From Acidobacteriota bacterium (GTDB taxonomy: Bacteria; Acidobacteriota; Terriglobia; UBA7540): 6,362 nucleotides of DNA. Below the pieces are notes generated by a model. It was not told the DNA's origin and ran no database searches. It worked only from the letters and a program-made list of their open reading frames with translations. Positions 1 through 6,324 of the stretch are shown here, piece by piece (positions within the stretch are counted from its first letter, which is position 1; the number at the start of each line of letters is the position of its first letter). The stretch covers positions 1 to 6,362 of the forward strand of contig PMYF01000534.1 of the NCBI GenBank assembly GCA_003171295.1. The letters are read 5' to 3'. Both the position numbers and the translations under genes were made by a program.

Positions 1-32
1 ATACAAGGATGCCACGGATGTACAGCATTCCG

Positions 33-46
33 TCAAATTCGTTTGA
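33..46. repeat. inverted repeat TCAAA-TTCG-TTTGA
   Basis: Two perfect 5-bp arms flank a TTCG centre. The centre of this element is about 30 bp, close to three helical turns, from the centre of the operator-like palindrome at 64-75. It could be a second, weaker operator half for the adjacent LacI-family regulator. It could also be a small UUCG-type hairpin belonging to whatever lies to the left. There is no direct evidence for either role. Confidence 0.3.
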
Positions 47-63
47 GGAGCCGATCGGAATAT

Positions 64-75
64 TGAATCGATTAA
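64..75. promoter_or_regulatory. candidate LacI-family operator TGAATCGATTAA
   Basis: This is a near-perfect palindrome centred on CG (TGAATC/GATTAA, 5 of 6 positions symmetric). It has the shape typical of LacI/GalR-family operators; Cra/FruR-type sites are close to TGAATCGATTCA. It lies 6 bp upstream of the proposed -35 box and about 80 bp before the start codon of the LacI-family gene. The simplest reading is an autoregulatory site. No similar site was found in the 1183-1933 or 3137-3229 intergenic regions. Confidence 0.45.
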
Positions 76-81
76 TTTTCT

Positions 82-110
82 TTCACAATCTGCGATCTTT
101 ATGCTATTAA
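82..110 (+). promoter_or_regulatory. sigma70-like promoter for the LacI-family regulator
   Basis: TTCACA at 82-87 matches 5 of 6 bases of the -35 consensus. TATTAA at 105-110 matches 4 of 6 bases of the -10 consensus. They are separated by the ideal 17 bp. Transcription would start near 117, giving a leader of about 40 nt before the ATG at 157, which has an AGAGGAAA ribosome-binding sequence at 142-148. The surroundings are AT-rich compared with the rest of the window. This is a pattern match only. Confidence 0.5.
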
Positions 111-156
111 GTAATTCATTTTACTACACTGCTGCGGTTGCAGAGGAAATTCTTCG

Positions 157-1182
157 ATGCATACCCTTCGTGACGTGGCGCGATTGGCCGGAGTATCGGT
201 GGCCACAGCTTCGAAGGTCCTCAATAAGAAAGGTTCGGTTCGCCCCAAGCTTGTGCAGCGTGTGCTACGCGCGTCGGAGGACTTGGATTATCACCCAGAC
301 CATGTGGCACGCAGTCTCAAAACTCGCCAGACTAACACTATTGGCATCGTTATTCCCGACGTCACCAACCCGTTTTTCACCGCGGTCATTCGGGGAGTTG
401 AGAGTGAAGCTCGGCTTCAAGGCTACTCCTTAATCTTCTGTGACTCGAATGAAGATCCCTCCCTGGAGCGGACGAATCTCGAAATGCTCTTTTCCCGCCG
501 CGTGGACGGGGTATTGCTCGCTCCCACCGAGCCAAATGCTGCCCAGGATCACCTCAGCCGTCGGCGATTCCCCCTCGTTTTCTTTGACCGGATTTCGCCC
601 AGCTTTTCGGGATTCGCCGTGGTGACGGACAACCTCGGGGCGGCTTATGACGCCACCCGCCATCTGATTGGTTTAGGCCACGAACGCATCGCCATCATTA
701 CCGGTCAACTCAACCTGTCGAATGGGCTGGACCGCTTGGAAGGGTTTCGGAAGGCCTTACAGCAGGCAGGCCTTCCTCTCCGCGAGGAGTATTTACAGCG
801 GGGTGATTTCCAGTTGGAGAGCGGGCATAGTTGTGCGCTGAAGCTGTTGCAGCTCACCGTCCCTCCCACAGCCATTTTCTGCTGTAACAACCAGATGACG
901 CTCGGTCTGATGCGGGCCTTGAGCGAATTCGGGGTTGCTTGTCCGGGTCGGGTCAGTGTCCTGGGGTTTGACGATTTTGATTGGGCAGCAAATTTCAGCC
1001 CCCGACTGACCACAGTCGCACAGCCCACCCTGGAGATGGGCAAGCAAGCGGTGCAAATGTTATTGCGCAACATCAAATCCTTTAAGGAACCGGTTAACAG
1101 CGACGAAAAGAAGGTCCTCGTGCTCAGGGCTGAGCTGCGAGTGCGTGACTCAACAGCCGCACCTTACTCCGGCCAAGCTTAA
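157..1182 (+). CDS. LacI/GalR-family transcriptional regulator
   Basis: This is a cytoplasmic DNA-binding regulator of 341 aa, the normal length for the family. The N-terminal helix-turn-helix spans about residues 3-23 (LRDVARLAGVS then ATASKVLN). By analogy with LacI/PurR the recognition-helix specificity positions are V15, A16 and K20. The hinge helix is around residues 46-56 (HPDHVARSLKT), and L54 sits where the minor-groove leucine lies in PurR. The periplasmic-binding-protein-like effector domain begins at TIGIVIPDVTNPFF (about 61-74) and runs to the C-terminus, including the family hallmark LGFDDFDW (269-276). The start is chosen because the HTH begins at residue 3 and AGAGGAAA lies about 9 bp upstream. 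The ligand is unknown, probably a sugar released by the downstream glycosidases. A promoter and an operator-like palindrome lie just upstream, suggesting autoregulation. About 750 bp separate it from the enzyme genes, so co-transcription with them is unlikely. Confidence 0.96.
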   Translation: MHTLRDVARLAGVSVATASKVLNKKGSVRPKLVQRVLRASEDLDYHPDHVARSLKTRQTNTIGIVIPDVTNPFFTAVIRGVESEARLQGYSLIFCDSNEDPSLERTNLEMLFSRRVDGVLLAPTEPNAAQDHLSRRRFPLVFFDRISPSFSGFAVVTDNLGAAYDATRHLIGLGHERIAIITGQLNLSNGLDRLEGFRKALQQAGLPLREEYLQRGDFQLESGHSCALKLLQLTVPPTAIFCCNNQMTLGLMRALSEFGVACPGRVSVLGFDDFDWAANFSPRLTTVAQPTLEMGKQAVQMLLRNIKSFKEPVNSDEKKVLVLRAELRVRDSTAAPYSGQA

Positions 1183-1620
1183 GTACAACCTGAGCATCCG
1201 CAATGGTCGGTGACTCACAGGATCGCCATCTTGGGATGAACGGATCTGCTGCATATGGCGGAATACACGATGCTCCCCGAGGACGGCGCTAAGGGCTTGT
1301 CGCGTGAGTGGAACATTTACGTTTCGAGATGAAAGGCGAGTCTTACGTCTCGCTGGGCGGCCCGGAGCGCAAACCGGTTCGGGAAGAGGATCAGCCGCAG
1401 AATGGCAATCCACGATTGCGGGGACTGGGGCGGTCCCAGCAACATGAATGAGGTCCTCATCAAACAGTTCCTGAACTCGTCGGAGGCCTATCGACTCAGA
1501 GCTTGTCTGATCCAGTCTACGTTCTACACGGGTTGTTTCCTTTTCGTCACGCCCCCACGCTGGTCAAGCGCAAGCATAGTTACAAGACCGGGAGGTCATG
1601 GGGTTATTACCGCCTTGTGA
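1183..1620. other. gene-free stretch, possibly decayed coding sequence
   Basis: I see no recognisable gene here on either strand. Short open stretches exist on the + strand (for example 1255-1332, 25 aa, and 1444-1620, 58 aa), but neither has a convincing ribosome-binding site or a familiar motif, and they lie in different frames. No clear terminator follows the regulator stop at 1182. Small inverted repeats occur at 1405-1419 and 1421-1439. The stretch could be the remnant of a lost gene, which would explain why the regulator stands apart from the enzyme genes. That is inference. Confidence 0.4.
1405..1439. repeat. two adjacent short inverted repeats
   Basis: GCAATC (1405-1410) and GATTGC (1414-1419) form a perfect 6-bp inverted repeat around CAC. 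Immediately after it, GGGAC (1421-1425) pairs with GTCCC (1433-1437), or alternatively CTGGG (1425-1429) with CCCAG (1435-1439). Two hairpins back to back could form an RNA structure, but there is no T-tract and no gene end nearby. The role is unknown. Confidence 0.35.
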
Positions 1621-1622
1621 AG

Positions 1623-1761
1623 GGCGGGGCTTCAGCCCTGCCGTACCGATCACGGCGAAGTCGGGCTTTAGCCCCTGGAGTCCGCCTGAATGCAGACCCT
1701 TAAGGTAGCTTTAGCGGCTAAAGCCGGATGTGCAACAAAGGCTTGCGGCGGGGTTAACCCC
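1623..1761. repeat. palindrome-rich intergenic repeat cluster (REP-like)
   Basis: Four palindromic units lie within about 140 bp. GGCGGGGCT/AGCCCTGCC (1623-1642) is an imperfect 9-bp stem with a TC loop. GGGCT-TT-AGCCC is at 1663-1674. GCTTTAGC-G-GCTAAAGC (1708-1724) has perfect 8-bp arms. GGGGTTAACCCC (1750-1761) is a perfect 12-bp palindrome running into a C tract to 1765. The first three share a GGCTTnAGCC-like core. From general familiarity, GGGCTTTAGCCCC-type elements are abundant between genes in Acidobacteriota genomes, which supports that taxonomic guess. The cluster could be a mobile REP-type element or act in transcript termination or stability. Confidence 0.6.
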
Positions 1762-1933
1762 CCCCTCTCGCCCGGCAATATGACGAGGAATCCCGTCACC
1801 AAGCGCTTGCGGCAACATCGGGGATTTGTCTTTCAAAGTCCGGGGTTCTTCGCAAAGGAACTGCCTGAGGCCGCAAAGTGCGAAACACATAAGCAGAATC
1901 GGCACATGTTAAAACACCAAGGAGGAACTACCA

Positions 1934-3136
1934 ATGAGCACCTTTCGCTGGTTGCTAGGTACACTCGTCATCTGTGGGTTTGTGGCTCAAAATCTTTCAG
2001 CACAGACTCCAGAGTATAACGGGCTCGACCTGAATATGGGGAACTTGTCTCGCCTCTCCCACGCGCAGACACGGTCGATAAGTCCCGAGAATATGACAGG
2101 TGAGAAAGGCAAGGGCGGCATGGCGACCGTGGGGACGGGCGCTAAAGCGGCCCGCGACTTGGGTCAGGGGTGGAAGATATCCCCATCAGTGAAAATCGAA
2201 CCCAAGAAGGTATTCACGCTGGCGGAAGTCCAGGGACCCGGGGCAATCCAACACATTTGGATGACTCCCGCGGGGGACTTTAGGTTTTCCATTGTGCGCA
2301 TTTATTGGGACGGAGAGCCCACACCTTCAGTCGAAGTGCCCATTGGGGACCTTTTTGCCTGTGGCTGGGGAAGGTACGGTCAAGTCTCTTCTCTCGCGGT
2401 GTGTGTGAACCCCGGGAGTGGACTCAACTCCTATTGGCAAATGCCTTTTCGAAAGTCCTGCAAGATGACCATCGAGAATATTGATGCCTTGCCGATGACG
2501 ATTTACTACCAGATCGACTACGTCCTAACGGAAGTCCCGGAAGACGCAGCCTACTTCCACGCGCAATTCCGGCGGTCGAATCCGTTGCCCTACAAAACCG
2601 ATCACGTCATCCTGGACGGCGTCAAAGGGTGGGGGCAGTACGTGGGCACATACCTTGCGTGGGGAGTCCACAATACGGGCTGGTGGGGTGAAGGCGAGAT
2701 CAAGTTCTTCCTGGATGGCGACACCCAGTTCCCCACTATCAACGGCACTGGGACGGAGGATTATTTTTGCGGCTCCTACAATTTCGACTCGGGTCCTGCT
2801 GTCACTTTGCCGAACAACCTTCTGCCTGAAGGCCCTCCACCGGCTGGATATCATTATACAGAGTTCACTACCCCTTACTCGGGCTTGGCTCAAGTGATTC
2901 AACCGGACGGCCACTTTGGTACGCAGCAGCGCTTCGGGCTGTACCGTTGGCACATCATGGACCCGATCCGATTTGAGAAGGATATCAAGGTGACGATCCA
3001 GGCCCTGGGTTGGCGGGCCGGCGGGCGTTACCTGCCTTTGCAGGACGATATTTCCTCCGTGGCGTTCTGGTATCAGAAGGAGCCCCATGCACCTTTTCCC
3101 AATCTTCCAGACAAGGACAGCTTGGAAATCCATTAG
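1934..3136 (+). CDS. exported DUF2961 / GH172-family glycoside hydrolase
   Basis: This 400-aa protein shows the conserved blocks of the DUF2961 family (GH172): GPGAIQHIW (101-109), VEVPIGDLF (133-141), a WQMPF block ending at M170-F172, GTGTEDYF (271-278) and YRWHIMDPIRF (337-347). Characterised GH172 members hydrolyse furanosidic bonds (D-arabinofuranose in mycobacterial arabinogalactan, D-fructofuranose in difructose anhydride). E275 of GTGTEDYF is a candidate catalytic carboxylate; this is inferred from conservation, not from an alignment. Residues 1-23 look like a Sec signal peptide: R5, a hydrophobic core from about 6 to 18, then NLSA before Q24. C14 does not sit in a good lipobox, so a lipoprotein is unlikely. 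The start is fixed by a strong AAGGAGGAA at 1919-1926. The GH116-family gene follows 93 bp downstream in the same direction, so the two probably share a transcript and a substrate. The sugar specificity is not readable from the sequence. Confidence 0.92.
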   Translation: MSTFRWLLGTLVICGFVAQNLSAQTPEYNGLDLNMGNLSRLSHAQTRSISPENMTGEKGKGGMATVGTGAKAARDLGQGWKISPSVKIEPKKVFTLAEVQGPGAIQHIWMTPAGDFRFSIVRIYWDGEPTPSVEVPIGDLFACGWGRYGQVSSLAVCVNPGSGLNSYWQMPFRKSCKMTIENIDALPMTIYYQIDYVLTEVPEDAAYFHAQFRRSNPLPYKTDHVILDGVKGWGQYVGTYLAWGVHNTGWWGEGEIKFFLDGDTQFPTINGTGTEDYFCGSYNFDSGPAVTLPNNLLPEGPPPAGYHYTEFTTPYSGLAQVIQPDGHFGTQQRFGLYRWHIMDPIRFEKDIKVTIQALGWRAGGRYLPLQDDISSVAFWYQKEPHAPFPNLPDKDSLEIH

Positions 3137-3151
3137 GGAGTTTTGATCCCT
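3135..3151. repeat. weak hairpin at the end of the DUF2961 gene
   Basis: AGGGA (3135-3139, overlapping the TAG stop) pairs with TCCCT (3147-3151) around a 7-nt loop. The stem is short and no T-run follows, so it is unlikely to be an efficient terminator. It may instead be an intercistronic structure in a DUF2961-GH116 transcript. Confidence 0.25.
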
Positions 3152-3229
3152 GGACTCCATGGCCTTTGCCCGCGCGGCGTAAGACCTGAATCTGGCGATG
3201 TTGACTATTTTTGAATAGGAGCCGCACAT

Positions 3230-5962
3230 ATGCCCAAGAAGCGAAATGGCACAAAGTACCAGCGTCGCGAGTTCCTGAAGAAACTCGCGGTGAGCGGTGC
3301 CCTGGCGACGAGTTCCGAGGGCTTTCCAGCCGAAGTTAAAGCGGCCAAGCCTTCGCGTGCGCAGGAGATGTCCGGACTAAATGCCTCCCGGGCCGCCCAC
3401 CCAATCAATTATCCAAGAGTGTTCACTGGTTCTCATCTGAAGGCAATCGCCTTCCCCCTGGGTGGGATTGGTACCGGCACGATTTCGCTGGGTGGCCGCG
3501 GGCAACTGCGTGACTGGGAGATTTGCAATCGACCCGACAAGGGCAACTCTCCCAATTACGCCTTTGCTGCCGTTTGGGCACAGGCGGAAGGCAAGCGGCC
3601 GCTGGCTCGGGTATTGGAATCGCGAATCGAACCGCCTTACGTAGGGAATTCCGGTCTCGGGGCAGACAACGTTCCTGGCCTGCGTCGCCTGGACAGTGCC
3701 ACGTTCACTGGCGCTTATCCATACGCACGGATTGAATTCCAGGACAGCAGGCTCCCTGTAGATATTAAACTCGAGGCCTTCAACCCTCTTGTCCCCTTGG
3801 ACATCGAAGCATCGGGCCTACCCGTTGCCATCCTGCGCTACAAGCTCACGAATTCTCAATCGGTACCGGTCAAAGTGGGTTTGGCGTTAAGCCTGGACAA
3901 TCCTGTGGGCAAAGAGGGAAGACAGGCCGCCTTTCGGCAACGCGAGGGGGTGGCGGGGCTGTATATGGACAACCCTTTCCTGCCCGCTCGAGATCCGCTC
4001 AAGGGGTCGTTCGTGCTGGGTGTGCTGGGTGGGGCCGCGGGACGCATCAGTTACTTGCGAGGATGGAAGGGGACGAAGTGGTGGGATGGCCCGCTGACCT
4101 TCTGGGATGATTTTTCCGACGACGGCGCCCTGGACGGTGACTCTCCGGCGCTCAGCACCGTGGGGTCGTTAGCCGCGACTCAAACCATCCCCGCTGGTGG
4201 CGAAGCTTGCATCACCTTCTTCCTGAGCTGGCACTTTCCAAATCGCACACCCGAACGCTGCGGTTGGGAGGCGGCAAGCGACGAGGACAAGAAACTGGTC
4301 GTCGGAAATGCCTATTGCCAGCGCTTCAAGGACGCCTGGGAGGTGGCTCAGTTCCTCGCGCGTGAACTTCCCGAACTCGAGGTTCGCACCCGCAAGTTTG
4401 CGCATGCTGTAGAGTCTTCCACGCTTCCCCCTGCGGCGTTGGATGCGGCAATGAGCAATCTTTCCACTTTGCGCACCAACACCGCTTTCCGTACAGCGGA
4501 CGGCGAGTTCCATGGCTTCGAGGGATGCAGCGATACAAGCGGCTGCTGCCACGGCTCCTGCACGCACGTCTGGAATTACGAGCAGGCTTTGGCATACGTC
4601 TTCCCCTCACTGGCACATTCCGTCCGCGAGTCGGAATTCCTGCGCAACACCGCCGAAAACGGGCTTATGGGATTTCGCTCCTACCTCCCTGACGGCAAGA
4701 ACATATTTCAGGCCGCCGCGGCAGACGGACAGATGGGTTGCCTGATGAAGCTTTACCGTGATTGGCAGTTTTCCGGTGACACGGAATGGCTGCGGCGACT
4801 CTGGCCAGGCGCCAAGCGCGCCCTGGAATTCGCGTGGATTCAATATGGCTGGGATGGCGACCGTGACGGAGTAATGGAGGGCGTTCAGCACAACACTTAC
4901 GACGTTGAGTTTTACGGTCCCAACCCTCTTTGTGGCGTCTGGTACCTGGGCGCCTTGCGAGCGGGGGAGGAGATGGCGCGTGCCCTGGAGGATGACGATT
5001 CCGTACTGGAGTACCGGCGCATGTTTGAAAACGGCTCAAAGTGGATCGATGCCAACCTGTTTAACGGCCAGTTCTATATTCAGAAGGTGGTGGGCCGGCC
5101 CGAAGAACATATTCCCCCGGGATTTCGTGGGGGCGATGGCGCGCCCGACCCTGAGTCGCCTGATTACCAGATGGGTGAAGCCTGCTTGTGCGATCAGTTA
5201 TTGGGACAGTATATGGCGCACATTGTGGGCCTGGGTTATCTGCTGGACGAGGAGCATGTGCGCACGACGATTCAATCCATTTATCGAAACAACTACAGGC
5301 CTACGCTGACCGACCATGACTGCGTACAACGGACTTACGCGTTGAACGACGAGGGAGGAGTGCTGATCGCGACCTATCCCCTGGGGAACCGCCCGAAGAT
5401 TCCCTTCCCCTATTTCGCTGAGATCTGGAGCGGCGTGGAATATCAACTTGCCGCGCACATGGTTTGCGAGGGCATGGCAAAGGAAGGACTGACCGTCGTA
5501 GAAACGGTTCGCCGACGTCACGATGGCGAGCGCCGTAATCCTTGGAACGAGCCGGAATGCGGCCACCACTATGCCCGCCCCATGGCAAGTTGGGCGCTAG
5601 TGATTGCCTTGAGCGGGTTCCATTATTCCGGCGTGGAAGGAAAGTTGACTCTGATTCCGCGTGCCGGGGACTCGAACTTCCGCTCCTTTTGGACGGCCCC
5701 GTCAGGCTGGGGGAGCTTCGCGCAGTCACGCACGGCAAGTGGCATTGAAACTCAAGTTGCAGCGGAGGAAGGCTCGCTGACTTTTAGCAGGCTTGTGCTG
5801 GGTGGCAATGGCAAGGGAACGCTGAAAAATGTCTCGGCAAAGCTCGGTGGTGAAAGTGTGGAGACCGAACTCCACCAGCAAGGAAAGCAGCGGCTCATAA
5901 CTTTCCGAAGTGAACTGCGCATCGTCCCCAATCGTCCACTTGTCGTAAGTCTGAAGACTTGA
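3230..5962 (+). CDS. Tat-exported GH116-family glycoside hydrolase (GBA2-like)
   Basis: This 910-aa protein belongs to GH116 (beta-glucosidase, glucosylceramidase, beta-xylosidase, beta-GlcNAcase). Residues 10-20 carry a twin-arginine motif, QRREFLKK with R12-R13, followed by a short weakly hydrophobic stretch, so Tat export is likely. The N-terminal GH116N domain opens with FPLGGIGTGTISLGGRG (75-91). The alpha/alpha-barrel catalytic domain covers about 425-850. By analogy with human GBA2 and TxGH116, E431 (FEGC) is the likely nucleophile and D558 (HNTYDVEFY) the likely acid/base. An EF-hand-like D542-x-D544-x-D546-G loop matches the DKDHDG region of GBA2. Other shared blocks are LYRDW (508-512), CDQLLGQY (654-661), WSGVEYQ (733-739) and PWNEPECGHHYARP (771-784). 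The E431 region is unusual, with C433, C439, C440, C444 and a THVWNYEQ sequence in place of the GBA2 TYDVHFY segment. AGGAG at 3217-3221 supports the start. Substrate unknown. Confidence 0.94.
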   Translation: MPKKRNGTKYQRREFLKKLAVSGALATSSEGFPAEVKAAKPSRAQEMSGLNASRAAHPINYPRVFTGSHLKAIAFPLGGIGTGTISLGGRGQLRDWEICNRPDKGNSPNYAFAAVWAQAEGKRPLARVLESRIEPPYVGNSGLGADNVPGLRRLDSATFTGAYPYARIEFQDSRLPVDIKLEAFNPLVPLDIEASGLPVAILRYKLTNSQSVPVKVGLALSLDNPVGKEGRQAAFRQREGVAGLYMDNPFLPARDPLKGSFVLGVLGGAAGRISYLRGWKGTKWWDGPLTFWDDFSDDGALDGDSPALSTVGSLAATQTIPAGGEACITFFLSWHFPNRTPERCGWEAASDEDKKLVVGNAYCQRFKDAWEVAQFLARELPELEVRTRKFAHAVESSTLPPAALDAAMSNLSTLRTNTAFRTADGEFHGFEGCSDTSGCCHGSCTHVWNYEQALAYVFPSLAHSVRESEFLRNTAENGLMGFRSYLPDGKNIFQAAAADGQMGCLMKLYRDWQFSGDTEWLRRLWPGAKRALEFAWIQYGWDGDRDGVMEGVQHNTYDVEFYGPNPLCGVWYLGALRAGEEMARALEDDDSVLEYRRMFENGSKWIDANLFNGQFYIQKVVGRPEEHIPPGFRGGDGAPDPESPDYQMGEACLCDQLLGQYMAHIVGLGYLLDEEHVRTTIQSIYRNNYRPTLTDHDCVQRTYALNDEGGVLIATYPLGNRPKIPFPYFAEIWSGVEYQLAAHMVCEGMAKEGLTVVETVRRRHDGERRNPWNEPECGHHYARPMASWALVIALSGFHYSGVEGKLTLIPRAGDSNFRSFWTAPSGWGSFAQSRTASGIETQVAAEEGSLTFSRLVLGGNGKGTLKNVSAKLGGESVETELHQQGKQRLITFRSELRIVPNRPLVVSLKT
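5947..5960. repeat. inverted repeat AAGTCT-GA-AGACTT at the gene end
   Basis: Perfect 6-bp arms around GA overlap the last codons and the first base of the TGA stop of the GH116-family gene. The 2-nt loop is too tight for a normal RNA hairpin unless the stem opens by one pair, and there is no T-tract. It is noted as structure at the transcript end rather than as a proven terminator. Confidence 0.25.
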
Positions 5963-5984
5963 GCCCCCTTCGCTGGCACAACGA

Positions 5985-6005
5985 CCGGGCACGCAATGTG
6001 TCCGG
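5985..6005 (+). terminator. terminator-like hairpin after the GH116 gene
   Basis: CCGGGCAC (5985-5992) pairs with GTGTCCGG (5998-6005) as an 8-bp stem with one G-U pair and a 5-nt GCAAT loop. It starts 23 nt after the GH116 stop codon. The downstream sequence (GGCTTCATTTGGTTCAT) is only mildly T-rich, so it is not a classical intrinsic terminator. It may still end or protect the DUF2961-GH116 transcript. Confidence 0.4.
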
Positions 6006-6192
6006 GCTTCATTTGGTTCATATGCTGCCGTTCGAAATATCGCGACTCCTTTTGGAACAGCAGCGAACGATTCAGGGACCGGACCTTCCGTAACACAGGA
6101 GAACGACCGGACTTGGAACCGCTGCTCCTCATCAGACAGGATGACGCCGTTGGGAGAGGGCAGTTAGGAGTGGCAAGGAACCTCCCAGTGAC

Positions 6193-6212
6193 TGTGCCCA
6201 GTAATGTGCCCA
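6193..6212. repeat. direct repeat of TGTGCCCA, 12-nt period
   Basis: Two exact 8-mers lie at 6193-6200 and 6205-6212, separated by GTAA. They sit about 110-130 bp before the tRNA-fMet fragment. Closely spaced direct repeats beside an attachment site can be arm-type binding sites for an integrase. That reading is speculative, since no integrase gene is in the window. Confidence 0.3.
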
Positions 6213-6324
6213 AACTCGCACGATTGTACAATACCAACTCAAGGGCCTCGGTTCTTGCGAGGATGTTAAATCAATGAATCAGATGGTGGATAATGGGGAG
6301 CCAATTTGTGGTGTCGTGCCGGAT

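Larger units (their letters stand above)
5963..6323. other. gene-free region between the GH116 gene and the tRNA fragment
   Basis: No supported gene is seen on either strand; open stretches here lack ribosome-binding sites and recognisable motifs. Contents: the hairpin at 5985-6005, a direct repeat of TGTGCCCA at 6193-6200 and 6205-6212, and a small inverted repeat CCTCG/CGAGG at 6246-6250 and 6258-6262. If the tRNA fragment that follows is an attachment-site footprint, this stretch would be the end of the inserted element. Confidence 0.45.

Noticed and set aside
51..58. Perfect palindrome CCGATCGG
   Set aside because: Eight bases are too few to be meaningful alone, and the site lacks extended symmetry.
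1845..1861. GTTC...GAAC imperfect palindrome upstream of the DUF2961 gene as a possible operator
   Set aside because: Only the outer 4 bp plus one inner pair are symmetric, and it does not resemble the candidate operator at 64-75.
1690..2019. Open frame of 109 aa across the repeat cluster into the DUF2961 start
   Set aside because: It runs through palindromic repeats and overlaps the strongly supported DUF2961 start in another frame.
2525..3229. Long open frame of 234 aa on the minus strand over the DUF2961 gene
   Set aside because: It lies antisense to a well-supported gene with all the DUF2961 family motifs. Its translation shows no recognisable domain and no ribosome-binding site; it is a by-product of codon bias.
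5981..6112. Repeats of ACGACCGG (5981-5988, 6103-6110) and GACCGGAC (6077-6084, 6105-6112)
   Set aside because: These are short GC-rich matches with irregular spacing, plausibly chance; there is no array structure.
5752..6237. Open frame of 161 aa on the minus strand reaching from the GH116 3' end into the spacer, with a GTLLGTVTG phrase
   Set aside because: I considered an integrase remnant because of the nearby tRNA fragment, but no catalytic R-H-R-Y pattern or other integrase motif is visible and half of it is antisense to GH116. The GT-rich phrase only reflects the TGTGCCCA direct repeat.
5996..6277. Open frame of 93 aa on the plus strand after the GH116 gene
   Set aside because: There is no ribosome-binding site, the start lies inside the hairpin at 5985-6005, and the translation resembles no family I know.
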